64,000 bases of DNA, from the NCBI RefSeq assembly GCF_002879535.1, contig NZ_PNOT02000107.1, positions 1 to 64,000 of the forward strand. The letters are read 5' to 3'. Below, piece by piece: positions 36,325 through 45,153 of the stretch. Numbering within the stretch: the stretch's first letter is position 1; each line of letters begins with the position of its first letter. Made by a program: the position numbers and the translations under genes. The DNA comes from Mesorhizobium intechi. GTDB lineage: Bacteria; Pseudomonadota; Alphaproteobacteria; Rhizobiales; Rhizobiaceae. The notes under the pieces are model-generated. The model had not been told where the DNA came from and made no database searches. It saw only the letters and a list, made by a program, of their open reading frames with translations.

Positions 36325-37265
36325 TCAAACACGCAGCGCGGGAAGTAGAACGACACCACCCAGTTCGGCATGTCGACGATCTCGCTGATCCTGAGATCGC
36401 CGCACACCGAGGCGAGCATATAGGCCTCGACCGGGTCGATCTTGTAGCGCCCGGCAACCAGGTCGACCATCTGGGCAACCGCTTCCCTGGCGCCCGCCAT
36501 CAGGTCGGGGCCGATACCCGTCGTCACTTCATAGCCCTTGGCATCGAGGTGACGCGTCACCGGGCCAGGGGTGGTGAAGCGCGGCGTCTTCAGCCTGGCA
36601 TCCTTGACCAGGTCGAGCTTCAGCACGACATCCATCGGGCTTTCGATCGCCGTGCCGCAGACCTCGCCGTCGCCTTGCGCGGCGTGCGTATCGCCGACCG
36701 AGAACAGCGCACCGGCCACCTCCACCGGCAGGTACAGCGTGGTGCCGGCGGCGAGATCGCGGATGTCGAGATTGCCGCCGACGCGCCGCGGCGGCACCAC
36801 CGAGTGAAGGCCCATCTCGGCCGGCGCGTTGCCGATGGTGCCGGCAAAAGGTTTCAGCGGCACACGCGCATTTTTGCCGAACAGCGCCGGCTCGAGAGAG
36901 GCCGCGTCGTATTTCCAGATGTTCAGCGCCGGCTCCTTGAAGTCGTCGGCGAGCAGGCCAAATCCTGGAATATTCCCCGTCCAGCCGAAGCCGGACGGTT
37001 TGAACAACTCGATCGTCACCTTCAGCGCGTCGCCCGGTTCGGCGCCATCGACGAAGATCGGTCCGGTCACCGGGTTGATCCCGGCGAAGTCCAGCTTGGC
37101 GATGTCGGCGACCGTGCTGTCGGCCTTCAGCTGGCCGCCGGAGGAATCCAGGCACTGGAACTCGATGGTCGATCCGGGCGCCACCCGCTCGGCCGGGACA
37201 AAGGAATTGTCCCAGCCGAAATGGTGATGGCGCCCATGGATGGTGTAGTCGCAACTATTGCACAT
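36321..37265 (-). CDS. Acetamidase/formamidase family hydrolase
   Basis: 314-residue FmdA/AmdA family amidase, hydrolysing formamide or short amides to ammonia and the acid; cytoplasmic. Family patterns: HHHFGWDNSFVPAERVAPG near the N-terminus, GPIFVDGAEPGDALKVTI and the central VGDTHAAQGDGEVCGTAIES. It overlaps the binding-protein gene upstream by 11 bases and the ATPase gene downstream by four. The position between transporter genes says the imported compound is an amide broken down at once. Confidence 0.9.
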   Translation of the reverse strand: MCNSCDYTIHGRHHHFGWDNSFVPAERVAPGSTIEFQCLDSSGGQLKADSTVADIAKLDFAGINPVTGPIFVDGAEPGDALKVTIELFKPSGFGWTGNIPGFGLLADDFKEPALNIWKYDAASLEPALFGKNARVPLKPFAGTIGNAPAEMGLHSVVPPRRVGGNLDIRDLAAGTTLYLPVEVAGALFSVGDTHAAQGDGEVCGTAIESPMDVVLKLDLVKDARLKTPRFTTPGPVTRHLDAKGYEVTTGIGPDLMAGAREAVAQMVDLVAGRYKIDPVEAYMLASVCGDLRISEIVDMPNWVVSFYFPRCVFE

Positions 37266-38898
37266 CTTTTACGTACACATTGTCATAGTTGATCGGGATA
37301 TGGACCGGGTCGACATAGAGGTTGTCGGCACCGCCCATGCGGGCCGATTTCATGGTAAAGCGCTGCTCGTTGAACACCGGCGCCCAGGGCGCGTCCTCCA
37401 TGATCTTGTCGTAGATGGCGCTCCACATCTTGTCGCGCTCGACGGCCTTGGCCGGGTCAACCACGGAGTCGGCCTCGGCCGCCTTGGCGTCGAGATCCTT
37501 GTTGCAATACCACGACCAGTTCCAGCCGCCCGGTACCGCACCGGCGCAGCCGAGGATCGGGCCGTAGAAGTTGGACGGATCGGGGAAATCGGCAATCCAG
37601 GCCATGCCACCCGACCAGATCATCGGCGCGCCGGCCTTGTCGCCGCCGGCGGCGATGACGTTGGCCTGCGCCAGCGACTGGATGCTGGCCTTGATGCCGA
37701 TCGCCGCCAGATCCTGCTGGATCGCCTGGGCGATGCGCGGGTTCGGGTCGGTGTTCATGGCGAACAATTGCGTGTCGAAGCCATCGGGATGGCCGGCCTC
37801 GGCCAGCAGCGCCTTGGCCTTGGCGACGTCATAGGGGTAACCCTTGTACTCCTTGTCGTAACCTGGCATCGACGGCGGCAGCGGCTGGTTGGCCGGCACG
37901 GCGCGGCCGTTGATGATCTGGATGACGCGCGCCTTGTTGATCGCCATGTTGACGGCCTGGCGCACCTTCACATTGTCGAACGGCGCCATGGTGGTGTTCA
38001 TGGTGACATAGCCGGTGTGCAGCTGGCCGCCTTCGACGACGCGCGCCTTCTGTTCGGGATCGGCCATCACCTCCTGGAATTTTGCCGGCGGAATGCCGTC
38101 GCCGGGCACGTCGATCTCGCCCTTCTGCAAGCGCAGCAGCGCCACGATCGGCTCCTGGCCGATCTCGAAGGTGATCTTGTCGAGATGCGGCAGGCCCTTG
38201 TGCCAGTAGTCCGCATTGCGCTCGAAGACGATGCGCTGGCCGAGCGTCCACTCCGCGAGCTTGAAGGCACCGGTGCCGACCGGATGCTTGCCGAAATCCG
38301 CGCCGTATTTCTCGACCTCCTCCTTCGGCACGACATGCGAGAAGTTGATGGCCATCACATGCAGGAAGGTGGCGTCGGGGCGGGTCAGCTCGAACTTGAC
38401 CGTATAGGGATCGACGACGGTGACGCCAGACAGGCTTTCGGCCTTGCCGGCGGCGACATCGTCATAGCCTTTGATCGAGCCGAAGAAGCCGGCGCCCGGG
38501 CTCTGCGTCTTCGGGTTGGTGACGCGGTCGAGCGAATATTTCACATCGTCGGCGGTCATTTCGCGGCCATTGTGGAATTTCACGCCGTGCCGCAGCTTGA
38601 AGGTGAAGGTCTTGCCGTCCGGCGAAATCTCGTAGCTTTCGGCAAGGTCGGGCTTGAGGTTGGTGGTGCCCGGTTCGTAGTCCATCAGACCGTCGAACAG
38701 GCTCTTGATCATCGACCAGTTCTGCCAGTCGTAGCCGATCGCCGGGTCAAGGGTGGCGACATCGTCCTTGTAGGTGATGGTGATGGCGCCGCCCTGCTTG
38801 GCGTTGGGATCGATGGTATCCTCGGCGCGGGCGCTTGCCATGCCGAGCATCAGCGCCAACGCCGATGCCGCCACGGTGGTGGCCAGAAATCTTCTCAT
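37255..38898 (-). CDS. Periplasmic binding protein, peptide/nickel (SBP_bac_5) family
   Basis: 547 residues with signal peptide (about 1-25, ASARA). Family 5 binding protein: GGAITITYKDDVATLDPAIG, the canonical ISPDGKTFTFKLRHGVKFHN, and KVRQAVNMAINKARVIQIIN. Captures the substrate for the adjoining permeases. The genetic context (formamidase, AmiC/AmiR) suggests an amide or amide-containing compound rather than a peptide. Confidence 0.92.
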   Translation of the reverse strand: MRRFLATTVAASALALMLGMASARAEDTIDPNAKQGGAITITYKDDVATLDPAIGYDWQNWSMIKSLFDGLMDYEPGTTNLKPDLAESYEISPDGKTFTFKLRHGVKFHNGREMTADDVKYSLDRVTNPKTQSPGAGFFGSIKGYDDVAAGKAESLSGVTVVDPYTVKFELTRPDATFLHVMAINFSHVVPKEEVEKYGADFGKHPVGTGAFKLAEWTLGQRIVFERNADYWHKGLPHLDKITFEIGQEPIVALLRLQKGEIDVPGDGIPPAKFQEVMADPEQKARVVEGGQLHTGYVTMNTTMAPFDNVKVRQAVNMAINKARVIQIINGRAVPANQPLPPSMPGYDKEYKGYPYDVAKAKALLAEAGHPDGFDTQLFAMNTDPNPRIAQAIQQDLAAIGIKASIQSLAQANVIAAGGDKAGAPMIWSGGMAWIADFPDPSNFYGPILGCAGAVPGGWNWSWYCNKDLDAKAAEADSVVDPAKAVERDKMWSAIYDKIMEDAPWAPVFNEQRFTMKSARMGGADNLYVDPVHIPINYDNVYVKDVQ

Positions 38899-38932
38899 TT
38901 GGTGTTCCCTTTCTCTGATCGTTTTCTTGGTT

Positions 38933-39853
38933 TCATCTGAGTTTGATGCGGGGGTCGATGAAGGGGGCGATGATGTCGGCCAAGAGGTTGCCGAGCACGA
39001 TGGCGAAGGCCGAGACCAGCGTGACGCCCATGATGATGGGGATGTCGACGCGCTGGATTGCCTGCCAGGCGAGTTGACCGATACCGGGCCAACCGAACAC
39101 GCTTTCGACGACGACGATGCCGCCCATGAAGATGCCGATATCGATGCCGATCATGGCGATGACCGGCAGGATGGCGTTGGGCAGCGCATGGCGGAAAACG
39201 ATGGCGCCGCGCGCCAGGCCTTTCGCGCGCGCGGTGCGCACATAATCCTGGCGCAACACGTCGATCATCGACGAGCGCATCATGCGCGCGTACCAGCCTG
39301 CGCCGAGGATGCCCATGGTCAGCGACGGCAGCACCAGATGGCGCCAGGTGCCGTAGCCGCCTATCGGAAACCAGCTGAGCCTGACGGCAAAGACGTAGAG
39401 CAGCAGAAGGCCGACGACGAATTGCGGCGCCGAGACGCCGACGAAGGAGGCGACCATCAAGGTCTGGTCGGTCGCCGTGCCGCGCTTGACGGCGGCGATG
39501 AGGCCCATGCTCAGCCCGATGAGCAATTCGCACAGGATGGCGCCGACCATCAAGAGCAGGCTGGCCGGCAGCCGCGACACGATGAGCTCGGTGACTTCGG
39601 AGCGCTGGATGTAGGAGCGGCCGAGATCGCCGCTGACGAGCCTGGTCAGATAGTGCCAGTACTGGACGACAAAGGGCTGGTCGAGACCGAGTTGCTGGCG
39701 GATGTTCTCGACGGTCTGCGGCGTGGCGCTGCGGCCGGCGATCTGGCGCACCGGATCGGCCGGCAAGAGATAGAGCAGCGCGAAGGTGATCAGCGAGACA
39801 CCGAGCAGGATGAGCAGCGACTGGATGACGCGGCGACCGAGATAGGCGATCAT
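38933..39853 (-). CDS. DppB-type ABC transporter permease
   Basis: 306-residue inner-membrane permease. N-terminal RRVIQSLLILLGVSLITFAL, the family block LPADPVRQIAG, and the coupling loop VLRQDYVRTARAKGLARGAI. Its ATG overlaps the stop of the dppC gene (ATGA), and it precedes the binding-protein gene by 34 bases. Confidence 0.92.
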   Translation of the reverse strand: MIAYLGRRVIQSLLILLGVSLITFALLYLLPADPVRQIAGRSATPQTVENIRQQLGLDQPFVVQYWHYLTRLVSGDLGRSYIQRSEVTELIVSRLPASLLLMVGAILCELLIGLSMGLIAAVKRGTATDQTLMVASFVGVSAPQFVVGLLLLYVFAVRLSWFPIGGYGTWRHLVLPSLTMGILGAGWYARMMRSSMIDVLRQDYVRTARAKGLARGAIVFRHALPNAILPVIAMIGIDIGIFMGGIVVVESVFGWPGIGQLAWQAIQRVDIPIIMGVTLVSAFAIVLGNLLADIIAPFIDPRIKLR

Positions 39854-40758
39854 GCCCGGCCTCTTTGCGTCGGATCGAGGATGTCGCGGAGCGCGTCGCC
39901 GATCAGGTTGAAGGCCAGCGCAAGCGCCAGGATCGCCGCTCCCGGGAAGAACACCAGCCAGGGGGCGGCCTGGAAATAGGTCTGGTTCTCGAAGATGATG
40001 TTGCCCCAGGATGCCGTCGGCGGCTGCACGCCGATGCCGAGAAAGGAGAGCGTCGCCTCGAGCAGCACCGTCGTCGAAATACCGAGCGTGCCCCAGACGA
40101 TGATGGTCGGCAGGAGATGCGGCAGGATGTGGCGGAACAGGATGCGTGGCGCGCCGGCGCCGATGGTGCGCTCGGCGTCGATGAATTCGCGCTCGGCAAG
40201 CGAGGAGGTTTCGGTGTAGATGACGCGCGCGGTCTGCACCCAGTTGACCAGCGCGATGACCATGGCGACGATCCACAGGCTCGGCTGGAAAACCGCCGCC
40301 AGGCAGATGGCGAGCAGCAGCGCCGGAAACGCCATCATCAGATCGGTGAAACGCATCAGCGCGCTGCCGATCCAGCCGCGGAAATAGCCGGCGGTGACGC
40401 CGACGAGTGTGCCGATGAACAGCGCCACCCCATTGGCGACGATGCCGATGATCAGCGAGGTGCGGGCGCCATAGAGGATGCGGGTCAGAAGATCTCGGCC
40501 GAGCAGGTCGGTGCCGAGCCAGAACTTGGCATCCGGCGGCAGTGGCGAGCCCTCTATGGTCAGGCCGTCGAACATCTGCTCGTTGGGATCATAGCCGGTC
40601 AGCCACGGCGCCAGTACGGCGGCGGCGACGACAATGGCGACGATGACAAGGCCGAGCAACGCCAGGCGGCGTTTGACCAGCCGGCGCCAGACGCCGGCGC
40701 GCGGCTTGGCCGGCATGCGCGCGGGCGCCGTGAGGTCAGGCGCGATGGGACTGGTCAT
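39850..40758 (-). CDS. DppC-type ABC transporter permease
   Basis: 302-residue permease with the N-terminal OppC/DppC helix and LGTDLLGRDLLTRILYGART, plus the coupling loop LAEREFIDAERTIGAGAPRI. The ATG lies 23 bases inside the end of amiR, an unusually long overlap that makes co-translation with the regulator likely. Confidence 0.92.
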   Translation of the reverse strand: MTSPIAPDLTAPARMPAKPRAGVWRRLVKRRLALLGLVIVAIVVAAAVLAPWLTGYDPNEQMFDGLTIEGSPLPPDAKFWLGTDLLGRDLLTRILYGARTSLIIGIVANGVALFIGTLVGVTAGYFRGWIGSALMRFTDLMMAFPALLLAICLAAVFQPSLWIVAMVIALVNWVQTARVIYTETSSLAEREFIDAERTIGAGAPRILFRHILPHLLPTIIVWGTLGISTTVLLEATLSFLGIGVQPPTASWGNIIFENQTYFQAAPWLVFFPGAAILALALAFNLIGDALRDILDPTQRGRA

Positions 40759-41353
40759 CGCCGCCTTCCCCGCTCGTTGCTTCCTCGTCGGTCATCGCCA
40801 CGATCCGGCGCGCGGCATCCTCGACGCTGATCTGCCAGCTCATCGCCAGCGAGCGCAGCTGCGCATAGGCGCGCTCGTCGTCCGAGCCTTTCGACAACGC
40901 CGCCACCGCGCGCACGATGGTCTGCCGCTCGGCGACGCGCTGGCGCAGCGATGCGATTTCGCCGGCCAGGTGTTTGCGCGCCTCGAAACTCTGCCTTGCG
41001 ATCAATAGCGCGCTGTAGACGCCGGCAGTGCCGACCGGCTTAAGCAGTTGCGCGTCGGCCTTGTGCGACAGCGCCCATTCGATGCGGCCGGGCGCCTCCG
41101 AACCGATCAGCGCCACCAGCGGCATCGGCGCTTCACCGGCTTTCCAGGGGAATTGCTCGTCGAAACCGAGATCTGCGTCGAAGAAGACGAAATCGGCCGC
41201 CAGCGCCCCCGGCGGCAGTTCCGGCCAGCAATCCAGCGCGATCAGGCCGATGGCCGACAATTGCCTGGTGATGGCCTGCACCGTGGGATGCGGGCGATGC
41301 AGGATGAAGGCCCTGGCACCGCCGAGATTGGGAATGCGCGGCGTTCTGGTCAC
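40736..41353 (-). CDS. amiR: AmiR/NasT-type antitermination regulator with ANTAR domain
   Basis: 205 residues. N-terminal pseudo-receiver (about 1-115) and a C-terminal coiled coil plus ANTAR three-helix RNA-binding domain (about 125-190; AVAALSKGSDDERAYAQLRS, ISVEDAARRIVAM). AmiR binds leader RNA and prevents terminator formation when released by its ligand sensor AmiC. It overlaps amiC by four bases and dppC by 23. A candidate target is the leader at 42462-42518. Confidence 0.87.
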   Translation of the reverse strand: MTRTPRIPNLGGARAFILHRPHPTVQAITRQLSAIGLIALDCWPELPPGALAADFVFFDADLGFDEQFPWKAGEAPMPLVALIGSEAPGRIEWALSHKADAQLLKPVGTAGVYSALLIARQSFEARKHLAGEIASLRQRVAERQTIVRAVAALSKGSDDERAYAQLRSLAMSWQISVEDAARRIVAMTDEEATSGEGGDDQSHRA

Positions 41354-42444
41354 GACACCACCCGCAGGCGCGGACGCCCGAACGTCCTGGCAGGATCGTA
41401 GCGCGACAGATAGGGATCCGGCGCGACCTCATCCTCACGACTGACGACCTCGAAGAACCCATCGGCGATCCGGCCGATGATGACAGGCAGCGTCGCGTGC
41501 TGGGTGTTGGCGTCGATGACGATCGGTCCGAGCCGGGTGGAGAAGCGCCGTTCGGCGAAGGCCTTGGAGAATTCCCCGGGTCCGGCTTCAGGGTTGCGCG
41601 AGAGCACGTCGGCCATGACCTGCACCGAGGCATAGGCCGAGGCCTCGAAGGACGAGGCGAAGGCCGCCGGCCGCGGCGCGAAATACGGGCCGACGGACAG
41701 ATGCCCTCTCCCTGTCTCGCCGATCGCCGGCAGTTCGCCCTCGGTGAGGTTGCAGGAGATGACGGGGCAATTTTCCGGACGGAAGGCCGCATCCTCGTCG
41801 CCCAGCCGGCGATAGTCGGCGAGGAAGGCGTAGGACGAGGTGCCTATCAGATTGTTGAGGATGAAGCTCGGCCGCGTCGCCCGGATTTCCCCGATCAGGC
41901 GCGACACGTCGGTCTCGCCGATGCGCAGATAGCGTTCGCCCAGCACCTTGCCGCCGGCGTCGGCGATCAGGTCGCGCGCCACGCGGTTCATCTCCCAGCC
42001 CCAGATATAGTTCGAGCCGAGCAGGAAGCCGTTGGCGCCGAAGCGCGGCACGACATGGGCCATCAGCGGCACCAGATGCTGGTTGGGACAAGCGTGCATA
42101 TAGACGACATGCTCGTTGGCCTCAAAGCCTTCATAGGGGCATGCATACCAGAGCATGCCGCCGGCCTTCTCCAGCACCGGAATGGTCTCTTTGCGGCTCC
42201 AGGAGGTCACGCAGCCGACGACATGACGCGCGCTGCTGGTCTTGAAGATGTCTTCGCAAAGCGTCGCGTAGCGGTCGGCATTGCTTTGCGGATCGCGCTC
42301 GACCGGCACCAGCTCGATGCCTGAGCCGCGGTCGGCATTGATGTCGGCGATCGCCCGCATGGCACCCATGCGGCAAGCATCGGAGACGAGCTGATAGCTC
42401 CCCGAACGGGAATAGAGGATGCCGATCTCGATGCGCCGTTTCAA
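41350..42444 (-). CDS. amiC: AmiC-type amide sensor, cytoplasmic binding-protein fold
   Basis: About 364 residues, type-I binding fold without a signal peptide: IEIGILYSRSGSYQLVSDAC, CVTSWSRKETIPVLEKAGGM, FLLGSNYIWGWEMNRVARDL. AmiC holds AmiR inactive until an amide binds. The start is probably the TTG at 42444, which places the protein's first strand correctly; the open frame reaches 42507 but would run through the leader hairpin. First gene of the seven-gene operon. Confidence 0.87.
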   Translation of the reverse strand: MKRRIEIGILYSRSGSYQLVSDACRMGAMRAIADINADRGSGIELVPVERDPQSNADRYATLCEDIFKTSSARHVVGCVTSWSRKETIPVLEKAGGMLWYACPYEGFEANEHVVYMHACPNQHLVPLMAHVVPRFGANGFLLGSNYIWGWEMNRVARDLIADAGGKVLGERYLRIGETDVSRLIGEIRATRPSFILNNLIGTSSYAFLADYRRLGDEDAAFRPENCPVISCNLTEGELPAIGETGRGHLSVGPYFAPRPAAFASSFEASAYASVQVMADVLSRNPEAGPGEFSKAFAERRFSTRLGPIVIDANTQHATLPVIIGRIADGFFEVVSREDEVAPDPYLSRYDPARTFGRPRLRVVS

Positions 42445-42461
42445 ACAGGACCCCAGAAATG

Positions 42462-42518
42462 AAAAAGCCCCGCAGCCAGCGCCGCAAGGGCGAGGCATAC
42501 GAGGCATTCTTGCCGCCC
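42462..42518 (-). promoter_or_regulatory. Leader with competing terminator and antiterminator hairpins before amiC
   Basis: Read on the minus strand. Antiterminator: GGGCG (42518-42514) can pair with CGCCC (42492-42488) around a loop that itself can form GGC-AAGAAT-GCC. Terminator: GCCCTTGC (42491-42484) pairs with GCGGGGC (42473-42467), with a C-TTTTT tract after it (42466-42462). The CGCCC strand is shared, so the two structures exclude each other. It lies 18 bases before the amiC TTG. This is the expected kind of target for AmiR; the hexaloop does not fully match the A1/G4 consensus known for ANTAR sites. Confidence 0.5.
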
Positions 42519-42542
42519 GGCGATCAGAGCCGGTATTTGGCC

Positions 42543-43090
42543 TTAGGGTATTCGGTCCGGCCGGTCAGTCAAGCGGGAAAGTGCGCGGGGCTCGCCTCCG
42601 CCCTGCGGCAACTGCTTCCGACGCCAGGCGGCAGGCGCTTCGCCTGTCCATTCTCGGAAGAACCTCGAGAAAGAGGCCGGCTGGTCGAAGCCGATCTGGC
42701 AAGCGATGTCCTCGACCGTGCGCACGGTGAACAGCAGGAGCCGCTTGGCTTGCGGAAGCCATCGCTCGCCGACGACGCGCTTGACGCCGCTGCCCAGCAC
42801 CGCATGGGCGGCCCTGTCGAGATGACGCGGTGTCGTGGCCAGCGTCTCGACGTAACGGTCGACCGGCGAGTTGTCGCGGAAATGCGCATCGACAGGCCGG
42901 CGCAGGCCCATGGCCAGCAATGCATCGGACGATCGGGCGGCGGCGGCAGTCGCCGGCGCGAGACGCGCGATGCGGGAGAGCGCGACGGCAACCAGCGACG
43001 GCGGATGGTGTCGTTGCCGGCCTGCGCCTGGGCGGCGGCTCGGCACTGCCCTATGTCGATCGCAACCACGCACAGCCGACACGGCTCTGC
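42543..43090 (-). pseudogene. AraC-family (PobR-like) regulator remnant
   Basis: The C-terminal double helix-turn-helix is intact in one frame: VDRYVETLATTPRHLDRAAH, then QAKRLLLFTVRTVEDIACQI and FDQPASFSRFFREWTGEAPA. Upstream the likely continuation switches frame (AIDIGQCRAAAQAQAGND then LSRIARLAPATAAA), and the N-terminal cupin sensing domain is absent: the MarR gene begins to occupy the strand at 43108. Truncated and frameshifted. Confidence 0.65.
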
Positions 43091-43107
43091 AGCTTTGGCG
43101 GATGAGC

Positions 43108-43536
43108 TCAGCTCTCGCCGTCGATCAGCGCGTCCAGCAGGTCGAGCAACTGCTCCAGCCGTTCATGTCCGAAGCGGCGCTCGATGTCGTCATAGATGAC
43201 GCGGCGTTCGGGGGACAGGGCGACGATCAGGGCAGAGCCGGCCGGGGCGATGGCCAGGACGACACGGCGACCGTCGCCTTCCGCCTTGTTGCGGGTGATA
43301 TATCTCCGGCCCTCGAGCGCCTTGATGATGCGCGTCAGGCTGGGCGGCAACACAGAGGCGCGATCGGCAAGCTCGGTCGCGTCGACCGGGCCGGCCTCGC
43401 TCAGCACCCGCAACACGCGCCACTGCTGTTCGGTCACGTCATGCGCGGCGAGCATCGGGCGAAACCGGGCCATCACCACTTCGCGGGCATGAAGAAGCGC
43501 CATTGGCAGGGAGCGGCGGATGTTCTCGGGCAGCAC
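43108..43536 (-). CDS. MarR-family regulator (HpaR-like)
   Basis: 142 residues with an intact winged helix: VTEQQWRVLRVLSEAGPVDA, then LADRASVLPPSLTRIIKALE and the wing GDGRRVVLAIAPAG. Resembles regulators of aromatic-acid (homoprotocatechuate) operons. GTG at 43536 chosen for GGAGAG upstream; the frame is open to 43599. No aromatic pathway genes are in the window, so the target is unknown. Confidence 0.85.
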   Translation of the reverse strand: MLPENIRRSLPMALLHAREVVMARFRPMLAAHDVTEQQWRVLRVLSEAGPVDATELADRASVLPPSLTRIIKALEGRRYITRNKAEGDGRRVVLAIAPAGSALIVALSPERRVIYDDIERRFGHERLEQLLDLLDALIDGES

Positions 43537-43660
43537 GTGAAATTCTCTCCGAGCTTGCAATCGGCGACAAGGCTTTGCCGAGCACAGCCTGGCCGTCAAG
43601 GCCCGTCATCCCGTATCGTCGCATCGGGCCGGGTGCAAGGCTTGACTTGAGGGCTTCGCG

Positions 43661-43832
43661 GTGACCTCGGTGACGCTTGTCGGCGCCTCGGCCGTGGCCG
43701 GCCAGCGGCACCGGCGGTCTCGGCGACCTCGCCATCCGGTGTGGCTACCAGCGGTTCGAGACCTCGGCGATGGTCGCGGTGGTGATCGTGCTGATCATCC
43801 TGGTGTGCGGGATCCAGTGGGAGGGGGATTGA
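43661..43832 (+). pseudogene. Remnant of a MetI-type methionine ABC permease
   Basis: SVTLVGASAVAG in one frame continues as TGGLGDLAIRCGYQRFETSA and VVIVLIILVCGIQWEGD in another; one extra C near 43700-43705 explains the shift. This equals the last about 55 residues of MetI (E. coli MetI has GGLGDLAIRYGYQRF). The rest of the gene, and the metN/metQ partners, are absent. Confidence 0.7.
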
Positions 43833-43867
43833 TTGGCGGCACGGCTGAACCGGCGGGGGTGAGCCGG

Positions 43868-44995
43868 CTAAGCCCGCAACCTAACCCCTTCCGGATCAAG
43901 GAACGGCATCGGCGCAACCACCGCGCGGGTCGGCTTGCCGCCTATGTCGATGCCGAGCTCGGTGCCGACGCTCGTAAACGGCAAGCGCAAATGCGCGGTC
44001 GCCAGCACCTTGCCGAGGGAATAGCCGTGGTCGCTGTAGGTGACGACGCCGGCATCCTCGCCATCAGCCAAAACCCTGGCGTCCGTCGCCGCCGGTCTGT
44101 CGCCGTCGAGGATCAGGCCGGTCCAGCGCTCGTCGAGGCCCCTGTCGCGGATTTTGAGCAGCGCTTCGCGGCCGATGAAGTCGCCCTTGTCGAACTTGAT
44201 CCAGCGGTCGAGGCCGACATGGAACGGCGTGCGGGTCTCGTCCATGTCGATGCCATGCGCCGGATAGGCCTTCTCCAGGCCGAGCGTGAACATCGCCAGC
44301 ACGCCATAAGGTTTCAGGCCGAAGTCCTTGCCGGCTCGCATCAGCGTAGCCCAGAGCGAGGCCGCCTCGTCGGCCGGCACGAAGAGTTCGAAGCCGAGTT
44401 CGCCGGTCACGCCGGTGCGCGAGATCAGGACGCGTGTGCCGTTGACATGGCCCGCGGTGAATGACCAGCGCTTCAGTCCGTCGAGGTCGGCATCGCCGAT
44501 CATCGCCTTCAGCAATTCGCGCGAGCGCGGGCCCTGGATGGTCGGGAAGGCGACGGCGGCGGTGATGTCGGTGACATAGGCCTTGCGGCCCTGGGCATGG
44601 TGCTGCAGCCAGGGCAGCATCTTCAGCCGATTGACCGAGCCGGTGACCAGCATGAAATGCTCCTGTCCCAGCCGGAACACGGTGAGGTCGTCGATGATGC
44701 CGCCATCCTCGCGGCAGACCGTGGAATAGCGGACGTGGCCCGGTTTCATCGCCGCGGCATCGTTGACGATGACATGGTTGACCAGCGCCTCGGCCTCTGG
44801 CCCCTTGATGTCCATCTTGCCCATGGTGCTGAGATCCTGCACGCCGACATTGGCGCGCGTGTTCAGGTGCTCGTCGGCGATGCCGGAGTAATATTTGGCC
44901 GAGATGAAATCGCCGCCGACCCGACCCATGGTCGCGCCCAATCCGACGATGCTGCTGTAGAAGGGGGAACGCCGCTCAGCCAAGAAGGTCTCCAT
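43868..44995 (-). CDS. GcvT-like aminomethyltransferase
   Basis: 375-residue folate-dependent aminomethyltransferase/demethylase family protein. GcvT patterns include GVQDLSTMGKMDIKGPEAEA, CREDGGIIDDLTVFRL, SRTGVTGELGFELFVPADEA and the C-terminal barrel with SDHGYSLGKVLATAHLRLPF. It is not the glycine-cleavage T protein of a gcvTHP operon; the context (hydantoinase, binding protein) suggests demethylation of a methylated amine or N-methyl amino acid, releasing methylene-tetrahydrofolate. Downstream member of the row that begins with hyuA. Confidence 0.87.
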   Translation of the reverse strand: METFLAERRSPFYSSIVGLGATMGRVGGDFISAKYYSGIADEHLNTRANVGVQDLSTMGKMDIKGPEAEALVNHVIVNDAAAMKPGHVRYSTVCREDGGIIDDLTVFRLGQEHFMLVTGSVNRLKMLPWLQHHAQGRKAYVTDITAAVAFPTIQGPRSRELLKAMIGDADLDGLKRWSFTAGHVNGTRVLISRTGVTGELGFELFVPADEAASLWATLMRAGKDFGLKPYGVLAMFTLGLEKAYPAHGIDMDETRTPFHVGLDRWIKFDKGDFIGREALLKIRDRGLDERWTGLILDGDRPAATDARVLADGEDAGVVTYSDHGYSLGKVLATAHLRLPFTSVGTELGIDIGGKPTRAVVAPMPFLDPEGVRLRA

Positions 44996-45153
44996 AATGT
45001 ATCTGTGGTCTAGAGACCGTTTCGAGATTCGCTCTGGCGAGACATAGGGTGGTGGTTTCGAGAACCGGAGGGCAGCGGACGTTCAGGTCCGTGAGCACCG
45101 GAAGCGCAGGAAACACCTTCAGATGGCCGCCAGAGTAGAATTTCCAAACGGTC

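Noticed and set aside
45000-45100. GGTC-TAGA-GACC palindrome before the GcvT-like gene
   Set aside because: Four-base arms only; it resembles a GntR site slightly but could easily be chance.
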